DNA of 64,000 nt, taken from NCBI GenBank assembly GCA_018398815.1, contig CM031616.1, forward strand, positions 74,197,840-74,261,839, in the 5' to 3' direction. A program made the translations under genes and the position numbers. Shown one piece after another: positions 10,486-22,400 of this stretch. Origin of the DNA: Conus ventricosus (taxonomy: Eukaryota; Mollusca; Gastropoda; Neogastropoda; Conidae). Positions within the stretch are counted from its first letter, which is position 1, and every line of letters begins with the position of its first letter. Below the pieces are notes generated by a model that was not told where the DNA came from, did not search any database, and saw nothing but the letters and a program-made list of their open reading frames with translations.

Positions 10486-13400
10486 GTATGTGGATTTTGG
10501 TCTCATGTTTTGTAATAGTTAAAATCTGGACTTGTTTTCCTTGGTTGGGCTTCTGCTGATTAAGTGGTTTTTCCAGATATTGTGGAACTTCAATGAACAA
10601 CCCCTTTATTCAATGACTGGTTGTTTGGAATGACCAAAATTCTGTGTGGGATCTCTTTTGTCATAATGTAATACTGTTGTCAGCCTCAGTGATATGACCC
10701 ATGCCTACTCCAACATGTAGCCGGCTTATCTCTAGTCTGACAACATTTTTGCTGAATTGTTGAAGAAAGTCATGAGTGTTGGTCACTTGACAGCCAATGT
10801 TTACTTTCGTGCTTGAAGCATCCCAAACTTCCAGCTAAAAATTGCCTGCATGCTACATCCAGAAATTCTGTGAGGGATCTTATGTGTCACAAAGTAATAC
10901 TTTTGTTAACCTTTTGCGGAATGACCCATCTGTATTCCGACAAGCAACAGATCAACCCATAGTTGAAATATAGGCATTTTTGTTAAAAAATTTTTTATAG
11001 TGGTTGTGAGCATCAGTCACTTCACAACCCAGTGTTGTTCTTAACTTGAAGCTCCCTAAACTTCCAGCTAAAAACTACCTCAGTCATTTTTGTTTGTTGG
11101 ATGTAATCCTACTAGACTAGCAAGATCTGTTGTTTTCTAAATATTGAAATTTGACCCTTGTCAGAGATGATCTATTCAGGAATTCTATTTTTTATCATGC
11201 ATCCACACAGCCAAAAGCATGATAGGTTATTGGCACATTCAGGTTTTATGAACTGGAATTGGTGCACAACAGTGTTGATGTGCTTGAGATTAAGCAAGTC
11301 ATTTTGAATTGTACTCGGTTGCATTCTTGGCTATGTGCAATCATTTTGTTAATGGCGTCTCTTTGATGTTTTAGAAAAAGAAAAGTGGATGAAAGTTGCA
11401 CATCAGGATGAAAAGGGGGAAATGACTGTCATTGTGACAGCTTTATGCATGAAGAAGATGCTGTCTTTGGAAATGAGACATGCCAAGTTTACAGTGTGGA
11501 GTTGTTGTTGTCTTACCCTGGCTAAAAGACTCCAGGGCTCATCCGAACAGCCGAAGTACTTGAACACTATGGTACAAGTGCATCAGCTAGGGATGAGAAC
11601 ATTACGTGTGTGACCATTTTGATTACCCTGCCACGTGGGCAGCCACACTCCAACTTCGAGAGATTTTTGGAGACTGATAATGTTATGCTAGGAGCTCATA
11701 GCTGCCAACTGCTACGAGATGGCCGTAGTTTGCTACGCCAAGAGAATGCTTGCTACGACGCTACTACAATCATTAAATTGCTACGGCGAAACAAAAAAAT
11801 TCGAAGATACTTTCGTTTTGTTTGGACAGCGCTAAGTAACGTCTCTATCGGTCTGTCGGAACTGCATTTCCGCTTTCGGTTTTACTGTAGCACGTGATCA
11901 TTTCGACCAATCAATGGCGACTTCCGTCTTGCTCAGTTCGCAACAGTGTGTGAGTAGATTTTTTTTTACAATTTGCCCTCTTCCTCTGCTTCATCTCTGT
12001 ATAATAACATTTATAGATATACTAAGAGTACTGTAGCTTTAATGTGGTCCGTAAAACTGGTTATAGGCCTGATTTCTTTTTAGAACGCTCGCAAAATTAA
12101 GTTGCTACTGTCAAATTGGAAATGCTACTGTGAAAATTGTGAAATGCTACTGTAAGCCGCATGAGCAGGTTGGCAGCTCTGGGAGCTTGTCATGACTGAA
12201 GACAATCCTTGCATAACTATGCAGAGCATAACAACATTTTGATGCAGCCTTGGTGTTCTAGCCTATGTCAGTTGGTCTGACTAACAGCCTTAAGCCAAGG
12301 CAGTAGCGTTGAGTGAATAGTTGGACATGTGGTTGAAGAGGAAAATAGCTGAATGTCTGCTTTCATCTGTACAGTATATACAGATTTCAGTGAACTGTAA
12401 AACTAAGGCCATCTGTGCATGCACAAAAGGCAGCTGTCATTTCCAATGCATGTGTGCTAGCACAAATAGTTTGCAAAATGGTCTTGCTGCATAGCGGATA
12501 CTTTCAAGCTGGCATATTTTCTGAATAGAACTTGTTCCTGTTTTGTTTTTGTTTTTGTCCTAGCCAGAATAGCACCAATCTGCAGATGCCTCTTTAGTCT
12601 TACAAGTTGGCAGATGTTTTCGAACATTACTTACAGGAAAGTAACTGAATGCAATCCTGTTCAGCCAGAATAATTGTTCCTTGTTCTTATTCATGTGCCA
12701 AGGGCTTAAAGTCCGTTTGTTGGTCATTCCAGCATGTAAGTGAAAAACAGAGGGTTTGCTATTTAAACCTCTTCCTGGTGAGGATGCCTGTTCCTTGGCT
12801 TTCCTTGCTGAAGGGGTAAATGGGCTAGAGGTAGAGTTCATTGCATTGGTCAGGCTTCATCTCCTGACCTGCTTTGTATGTGGAAAGCAGTGGCTTTCAC
12901 AGCTTCTAGTAACAGGCAGTTGCAATGGTTTCCATTCCTGTGTTCACTTTCTTTTTGGGTGTGATTGCCCAGACACTTTAGTCCTTATAAGTTAGCATTT
13001 TGTTGCCACAGCCTTGTTGAACTTTTTGGACAAGATATCAGACTCCTGTGCTACAATGACTGTTGCATTGTGAGGTTGAATCACATAAATGGTGATTTTT
13101 AATTTCGAGTTCTTATTTTGATTTGATTTTTTTTTAGTATACACAGTCTTCTTCTCCATCTTAATCCATGTTTTGTTTATTACGCATTTATACTTTGGGA
13201 TTTCCTGTTGCCATGACAGTTACTGAGTATTCTAAAACCGACGCCTTGTGAGGTGAGTTGGTTTGCCAGTCTTCCTTTATCGGAGTCAAAACTGGGTGCA
13301 ACCATTTTACTGGAGAAGTTACACCTCACATGATTTGCCATAGAATTTATTTTTGTATAGTAGTTACAGTTGTCACTGCAAGAACTGGTACACCTCCAGG

Positions 13401-16400
13401 TGAAAATGAAATGAATCCCCCAGCCCCTCATCCCCACACTCTCCATGCGTTTACAAACATTTTGGAAGGTGAAACATTGAACTATCCTGACCCCTTTCTG
13501 CTTTTACAGAAATCTACAGATTAGTATGCTCACTCATGGAAAATGTTTATTTTCCATGAGTGAGCATACAAATATTCCAGGCCTAATACAATATTCCAGT
13601 GGAAAAAAGGAATTCAGGGGAGAAGGAAAAAGTAGCAGAGGAATCCTTGAAGCACCGGTCATTCTTTTGGTATACTAGCAGACAACAGTGACATAACAAA
13701 ATTTTGTGTATATATTTTCTTAAGAGCAGGCAATCATCTTTTCATGTGCTCTGTGAAAGGCTAAAGTATGTCACATGCTGACCTCCAACGACAAAGGCCA
13801 TACGAAAATGAGAGATGTTGACAAAAGTTGTCCAGGTATATGGTGCTGGTTGAAGTCATTCAGTATGATCAACATTGGTCAGTTTTGAGTAATTATTCAA
13901 ATAGGAGACAGAGCACACTATGAAAACTCGAAAGTATATATGTTTGTGAAAAGCCTCGGGAATTGTACTTCGTGATATTGAAAACCATTTTCTTTGTGGT
14001 TGATATGTAATAATACTATAGGACTTATATATATATATATATATAACCATTGATCGATGTTCTTTCATCAGAAAATAAGAATATTGTTCATTTTCAAGGT
14101 TGTTGATCTCGCACTCAAACTGTATGTTTTAAAGGTCAAGTGAATTTATGTAAGTTCTGCAACGGAAACAATGAAATAAGCTGACAAAGTGTGCATATCA
14201 GCAAGCATTAGTTGGGAATTGCTTAGTGTTCTTGTTGGTAGTTGGGATTGTCATGAACGGTGATAATCTCTGTTGAAACAGGTGGGCACTGATAATTATA
14301 TAGTCTTTGAGTGATTGGCATGGTCACTTTACCCTGTGTCTTTTGATTTCCCCTTGATTGTAAATGGCTTCTCCCTTATTTTCATTTGATATGGGAGGGG
14401 GGGGGGGGGGGGGGGGGGGGGGGAGAGAAGAACCTACAAAAAGCTGTCACTAGTATCAGTTAATCATCTTGTGTGATGCTCCCAAACTTGTTTACTGACA
14501 AGTTAGTGCAAATTGCATAGAATCGGCCCAATTAGGTGTGTGCATGATCAGTCATGAAGCAGTTTGATCTTCCATGTATGCACAAGGGAAAGAGCTAAGC
14601 TGCTTTTGATTGAGCAATGTGCACAGTTAAACATAAACTGTAGCTAATCGGTCGGTGTTCAAAAATGTATCCAGCCTTAAAACAGTTGCTGTCTGGCAAA
14701 GGCCAGGAAAGTTCAGGAACCTTTTTTTTTTTTTTTTTTTTAAGAGTGAAGAGTGCAAGTCTCACTGGGACCCAAGCAGACATTTTGGGTCAGTCTCTAT
14801 GATGCAGCAAAAATATCACAGTACGGGCTTCAGTGTGTCCCTACCAAGAATTAAAAAAATGGCTTTACCTAGGGATGGTAAATAATTATAAAGACAGATT
14901 GATGCTTTGCATCAGAGGCTGGATCATTAGAACAAACTGTTCTTTCACAAAAAGGTGCCATGATTTCCAAGAAAATCCCTTTGATGGCCTCATTACAACT
15001 GACAGTCATCTGACTGCCTTGGCAATTACAGGACTGCAGAGAAAGAAACATAGAAAGTAAGAGCTGAGGCAGTTGGTGCCCTGAAGGGGAAAAAGGTGTA
15101 GGACCTGCTGACAGAGCAATGCATTGGCTTGTAGAAGAAAACATGTCTTGGTTGAAATTCCTGACACCGATAGGTTCTTGTGGGAATATGAAGTTCTTGA
15201 CATCATGCAGCTAAACAAGACTGTTGCAGTGGTGGTGGTGTTTGTGATTAACAAATCAGGTGGGAACAAGTGGATTAATACCTGTTACTTGCACTTGTAC
15301 AAGCAATTGGCTTGCTGCATTTGTCATCTTCAGTCGGTGACCCAGTGAATATCATTGAGTTTTGATCGAGACTAAAACTTTCACAGTGTTGGTCATCAGT
15401 TGATAATTCATGTTTGTTTTCTTAATTAGACTCACAATACACAGACTTGTTTGTGATGCATTCTTTGACTTTGCCTAGATGTAGTCAGTATGTCAAGGTG
15501 TTGATTATGTACTGATCATAATATTCTCCAAACGCTTGTGTGTCTGGGCATGTCATTGTATGTACTGATCATAATATTCTCCCAACACTTGTGTGGCTGG
15601 GCATGTCATTGTTCCTGTGTTGACTGGGACAGGAGGTATGTACTGATCATAATATTCTCCCAACACTTGTGTGTCTGGGCATGTCATTGTTCCTGTGTTG
15701 ACTGGGACAGGAGGTATGTACTGATCATAATATTCTCCCAACACTTGTGTGTCTGGGCATGTCATTGTTCCTGTGTTGACTGGGACATGAGGTATGTAAT
15801 GTACTGATCCCAACACTTGTGTGTCTGGGCATGTCATTGTTCCTGTGTTGACTGGGAGAGGTGGTATGTACTGATCCCAACACTTGTGTGTCTGGGCATG
15901 TCATTGTTCCTGTGTTGACTGGGAGAGAGCATGTCATTGTTCGTGTGTTGACTGGGAGAGAGCATGTCATTGTTCCTGTGTTGACTGGGAGAGAGCATGT
16001 CATTGTTCCTGTGTTGACTGGGAGAGAGCATGTCATTGTTCGTGTGTTGACTGGGAGAGAGCATGTCATTGTTCCTGTGTTGACTGGGAGAGAGCATGTC
16101 ATTGTTCCTGTGTTGACTGGGAGAGAGCATGTCATTGTTGCTGTGTTGACTGGGAGAGAGCATGTCATTGTTCCTGTGTTGACTGGGAGAGAGCATGTCA
16201 TTGTTCCTGTGTTGACTGGGAGAGAGCATGTCATTGTTGCTGTGTTGACTGGGAGAGAGCATGTCATTGTTCCTGTGTTGACTGGGAGAGAGCATGTCAT
16301 TGTTCCTGTGTTGACTGGGAGAGAGCATGTCATTGTTCCTGTGTTGACTGGGAGAGAGCATGTCATTGTTGCTGTGTTGACTGGGAGAGAGCATGTCATT

Positions 16401-19400
16401 GTTCCTGTGTTGACTGGGAGAGAGCATGTCATTGTTGCTATGTTGACTGGGAGAGAGCATGTCATTGTTCCTATGTTGACTGGGAGAGAGCATGTCATTG
16501 TTCCTGTGTTGACTGGGAGAGGAGGTATGTACTGATCCCAACACTTGTGTGTCTGGGCATGTCATTGTTGCTGTGTTGACTGGGAGAGAGCATGTCATTG
16601 TTCCTGTGTTGACTGGGAGAGAGCATGTCATTGTTCCTGTGTTGACTGGGAGAGGAGGTATGTACTGATCCCAACACTTGTGTGTCTGGGCATGTCATTG
16701 TATGTACTGATCATAATATTCTCCCAACACTTGTGTGTCTGGGCATGTCATTGTTGCTGTGTTGACTGGGAGAGAGCATGTCAATGTTCCTGTGTTGACT
16801 GGGAGAGAGCATGTCATTGTTCCTGTGTTGACTGGGAGAGAGCATGTCATTGTTCGTGTGTTGACTGGGAGAGAGCATGTCATTGTTGCTGTGTTGACTG
16901 GGAGAGAGCATGTCATTGTTCCTGTGTTGACTGGGAGAGAGCATGTCATTGTTGCTGTGTTGACTGGGAGAGAGCATGTCATTGTTGCTGTGTTGACTGG
17001 GAGAGAGCATGTCATTGTTCCTGTGTTGACTGGGAGAGAGCATGTCATTGTTGCTGTGTTGACTGGGAGAGAGCATGTCATTGTTGCTGTGTTGACTGGG
17101 AGAGAGCATGTCATTGTTCCTGTGTTGACTGGGAGAGAGCATGTCGTTGTTGCTGTGTTGACTGGGAGAGAGCATGTCATTGTTGCTGTGTTGACTGGGA
17201 GAGAGCATGTCGTTGTTCCTGTGTTGACTGGGAGAGAGCATGTCATTGTTGCTGTGTTGACTGGGAGAGAGCATGTCATTGTTGCTGTGTTGACTGGGAG
17301 AGAGCATGTCATTGTTGCTGTGTTGACTGGGAGAGAGCATGTCATTGTTGCTGTGTTGACTGGGAGAGAGCATGTCATTGTTGCTGTGTTGACTGGGAGA
17401 GAGCATGTCATTGTTCCTGTGTTGACTGGGAGAGAGCATGTCATTGTTGCTGTGTTGACTGGGAGAGAGCATGTCATTGTTCCTGTGTTGACTGGGAGAG
17501 AGCATGTCATTGTTCCTGTGTTGACTGGGAGAGAGCATGTCATTGTTCCTGTGTTGACTGGGAGAGAGCATGTCATTGTTGCTGTGTTGACTGGGAGAGA
17601 GCATGTCATTGTTCCTATGTTGACTGGGAGAGAGCATGTCATTGTTGCTGTGTTGACTGGGAGAGAGCATGTCATTGTTCCTGTGTTGACTGGGAGAGGA
17701 GGTATGTACTGATCCCAACACATGTGTGTCTGGGCATGTCATTGTTCCTGTGTTGACTGGGAGAGAGCATGTCATTGTTCCTGTGTTGACTGGGAGAGAG
17801 CATGTCATTGTTCCTGTGTTGACTGGGACATGAGGTATGTAATGTACTGATCCCAACACTTGTGTGTCTGGGCATGTCATTGTTCCTGTGTTGACTGGGA
17901 GAGGAGGGGGACAGAGCACCAGCTGCTGCCGCAGCTTTCAAGCTGGTTATTATGGGGATGTGAGATCACTTGTCCAAGTTATCAGTGGTGACTCATATTG
18001 AGTGTTTCAGCTTATCAGTTTCTTTCTTCTTTTTTTTGAAGGACATTTTATTTGTTATTATGAACATCAGCAGTGAAGGTAGTAGCTTCCAGCAAACTCT
18101 ATTGGAGAGGTGGGGGTAGTGCTGGTAATCATGGTATTTATTATCTGTCAGACTGAACATGCATATCTTAAATGTGAATCCTTGCTGTGTTTGATATTAA
18201 TTTTTCAGTGCCCTCTTTGCATGGAACCACTTGAAATTGATGACATCAATTTCTTCCCATGCACCTGCGGATATCAGGTAAGGGGTTTTGGTTCTGTGTC
18301 TGGTGAAGAAGGAAAGGGGGGTAATAGGAAAGTCTCATTTTTGTTTAACCTCTCAGTCGTATATTCATATTACGAACATACTGACACTCGCTCAAGCATA
18401 CACACATTCACAACATACATAACTTACACACACAGTTTTCTTAAATTGATAAACATAGGGAACTTGAAATTAAGCAAGAAATAACTGCTGTTAATAAACT
18501 AGGAAATAATTAAATCCTGACCTTGTACTGACCAGTGTTCCTCGTACAGATTTTGCAGTTTGACACACATATTTTCACACAGGGGCCCCTTGTACACACA
18601 TGTTTTTTTTTTTTGTCAAGAGTACAATCCTCTTCTTGTATTTTTGTTCAGAAGTCAAAAGTTAGAACTCTTCAAGCAGTTCAGGAACTTGGTTTAGTTG
18701 AAAGCAGTCAAATGCAAGAACTGCAGAGCTGCAACCCCAGATTATCCACGTCTTCACATCGGTCATGGAAAAGAAACGGTCACAGTTTGGATACAGTGAC
18801 TCTTGTCCACAGAAGACCTCCTAGAGGCAAGAGTTAGCCTCTAGTTTTGTTGAAGAGATCGACTTCTTCTCCTTTGGCATTCCGGATCGAGAAAACAACA
18901 AAGGTGGTAATTTTGGCACTGCTGCCATATTTCTGTTTATCTTGTTTTCAGTTTTGTTGAGGAGTGAAAAAAATACTGACAGTGCCCATACCACCACAGA
19001 GGCCGTTGATCTAGCAATTCTTACACACACATTAAATACCATTTCCATCTTTCAAAAGAGGAAGCCATTGTGTGCCAGTGGAAATGGTTGACTCAACATT
19101 AACACATGCAGACTGATATGGCTGATTCTTCATAGTTTTGAAGTTGGTCTTCTGTAACAAACAGAAGCAGAATGTTATCGACAGTGAACTGTTACAGCTA
19201 AAATGTAGAGATTCAAAGTGTGACGCAAGGCTGGTCAGTCTGAGTGTTGGAATTATGGGTAACATTTGGCAGAGTTCAAGTTTACCTGCAAGAATTGGGG
19301 ACAAAGCCCCGTTTTAGATGTCCCTCTCCCCTTTCCGCTGTTCCCTTCCTTTACGTTCTTTCCACTAAGAAGTCTGCACTCATCTAATTGAGATTTTTCT

Positions 19401-22400
19401 GTATGGAAGGAAGGAAAGGCAGTGGTGGGGAAGAGGTGGTGGCTGTAAAATAAGACTTTACTGATTTTTGTTTGTTTCTGAAGCTTTTGTCTTGATATCA
19501 CTCGGTGAATGTTTACATACACACATGTCTATGGTGCATGCTATGTAGCAGAATGGATGAGTGTGTGAATGTTTACTTAGACACATGTCTATGGTGCATG
19601 CTATGTAGCAGAAGGTTGAGTGTGTGAATGTTTACTTAGACACATGTCTATGGTGCATCTATGTAGCTGAATGGATGAGTGTGTGAATGTTTACTTAGAC
19701 TACTTAGACACATGTCTATGGTGCATGCTATGTAGCAGAATGGATGAGTGTGTGAGATGTTTACTTAGACACATGTCTATGGTGCATGCTATGTAACTGA
19801 ATGGATGAGTGTGTGAATGTTACTTAGACACATGTCTATGGTGCATGCTATGTAAGCTGAATGGATGAGTGTGTGAATGTTAGACACATGTCTATGGTGC
19901 ATACTATGTAGCTGAAATGGATGAGAATGTTGAGGAGTTTTTATCTTAACAATTCTTAAATTTTATAATATATAATATGGGATGAGATATGTCACTAATG
20001 TAAAATAATTTTGCACATTTTTCAGTTAAAATTTATAGACTTTAAGTCTTCAATAGGGACCCTGGAATTCATTAAGGTAGGTTAGCGAGCCAAAATTTGA
20101 ATTGCAAATTGCAATATTTCTGTTTAAGATTTTTAGATAGAACTTTTAAAGCAAAGCAAAGTAAAAAAAAAATTACTGCTCTATCTTTATTAGTTTTAGA
20201 GATATCGACATTTTAATATTGCATTGCCGAACGTTCGCATGTAATAGTGTGACTGGCTTCTTTGAAGCCTCCCAGCAAGAACACCATGCATATGAGACAT
20301 AAGATATTATGCATTTGGAGTGTGTGTACCATATACTCTTAGCACACAAATTACAGGGCTGTCCAAATCAAATTGCCTTCTTTTGCTTGTGGTCAAAAAT
20401 GGCACTTCAGCAATTCGGAAACGTCAAATCGGCACGAGGTGCCATGTTTGGGGACTACAGATTTTAGAAAATGACCTCAAATAGTGATTTCTTTAGATTT
20501 TTTGAGTTACCAGTTTGCATAGACTTAGCCTAATTTTTTTCAGCTCAATGGGTCTAAAGTTCCATCTAATGAGGTGTAATATGCTTAGATAAGGCCAAAA
20601 TGTACAGTGGCAAATTAGTCCGTAGATGACAAAATTAGAAAAAATGGACATAATTCTAAAAACTAATACAGATTTTCACTTCAAACTTGGTGGTTGTATT
20701 CTAATGTATCTTTTGTCTTGTAAGTGTTAAATGACAGAAATCAAGCAAAAAATTCTGCATAATCCATTTTAAATGATGCTTAGGGGACCTAAAATCCTAC
20801 AGACGTCAACAGGAAATTGCAATGTTTCCAAACCACTTGTCATATCCCTCTCAAATTTTAACCAGATTCTAAAATGGTGGTATGCATAACTTAAACTACT
20901 GAAAGTCTTCACAGACAAACTTTTTGCTTATTTAGATTGTCTTAATAATCTAACAATACTAGTGTAAAGATCTCGAACCCAAAATCATTATTTTTGAAAA
21001 TGTGTCAACAGGTTCACTGATAGCTGAACTCACTGAAAAGAACATTCTTCACAAGTCCTACCTTTCAATAACACCTTAGGTCACTTACAACAGACATTTC
21101 TTGAAAGAAGCTAATCACAGACGATTTTCAAACAGGAAACGTTTGAATGCGTCGTATCTCTGGTAGATCATTTGGCCAGTCCACAACAGACCTCCCAGAT
21201 GAAGAAGATGGGGCCAGGGTGAGGTTGGGGCAAACACCACTTGAGTTGATTGGATACACATCAAGTGAGTGTGGCCATCGGTACAGGAAGAAAGCCCATG
21301 GAGAAGGAGCCACTGGCGGTGGTAGCTTGCCGACTGATGTGACTCTTCCCACTCCTGCTGGTTCATCAATGTGCAAGTCCCAGTGCTCGTGACTTCTGAG
21401 GACCTCTGCCACATGAGACTTGTGACCACATGCCCTTGGTCAGCAAAGCGTAAAGCTGACCTTTGTGAGGGCAATCACCTTCTGGAATCCTGGCACCACA
21501 CAGCCGTGCAGCAGTTCTGATGACCAGCACCACACCTGCTCCATAATGCTATCTTTGCCTCCGGTTTGAAGTGCCCGTTTTCATCTTTGAGGCGCAGTTC
21601 TTCAGGATCTTGCAGAACTTCACCAGCATGTTGTTGGTCCAATAGTTTGCTTCCATTTTTTCCTTCAGAGTAATTATCTTTGTTTTCAAATTTGATGCAG
21701 TAGTTGGCTGCTCTTCAGTTTTTGTCTAAGACCATTTATCTTTCTTTGGACAACCTCCACTTTGATGTTGTTTAATTATGTGCTCTGTTTTTTTCATATC
21801 ATTTTCTTTCCTTTTTAGCCTTTTGTAATAATTCGACTGTGTATTGTTGAATTTTTCTGTTCGCTCTCTGTAACTTGTCTCTTAACAGAAGTTGTTCTTG
21901 ATCTGATGATTTCTTATCAGCATCATTTTAGCCATTTCCATTTTCTAGTGCCATCAACGTTGGTTTTCTTCATGCAAAACGTTTTTTCAGAGTGTCAACT
22001 TCTGATTTTGATGTTTTGAGTGCTGCTGTGTTTCTTCCAGTTGCCGGCGGAGAGCAGCTAACTGTCTCCCATGTGTTGCTAATTTAATAGCCGCATTCCC
22101 AGTATCCATCTTTTCTTCATATGTGACCTGAGGATCTGACAAATGTACTGCAGAGGCAGAGGGTTCTAGTGGGGATAAGTTTTGTTCCAGACTCTTTTTT
22201 AATACAAAATGCTCTGGAGGCTGCAAAAGAAAGTCTTTCAATTTCTGCTGGACTGCTGGGTCTGGAAGCACTTTTCAGCAGACTGTCATAGGGTTACTGG
22301 TTTTGGCCAATTTTGTGTTGAGCTGTTTGTCAGAGTAGCCCTGCAATGTTTAACCTATCATGTGGAACCACTCTTTTTGTAGAGACAGGCCTTCTTCTTT

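Larger units (their letters stand above)
10486..18208 (+). other. CNOT4 intron 1 (contents)
   Basis: 7.7 kb. It holds an old 225-bp duplication (10629-11080), a possible TIR element (11700-12178), a perfect hairpin (13524-13569), a poly-G run (14397-14422), a poly-T run (14721-14741), and the large minisatellite 15488-17910. No gene is seen elsewhere in it. Confidence 0.8.

Noticed and set aside
11610..11897. 95-codon open frame
   Set aside because: Overlaps the possible TIR element and has no protein family resemblance.
15900..17910. CRISPR-like look of regular 33-bp repeats
   Set aside because: Units are head to tail with no unique spacers, in an animal intron; a minisatellite.
15725..17919. 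Open frames of 220-400 codons on both strands with 11-residue Cys-rich repeats
   Set aside because: They arise from a 33-bp tandem repeat, open in several frames at once, without splice or start context; not a gene.
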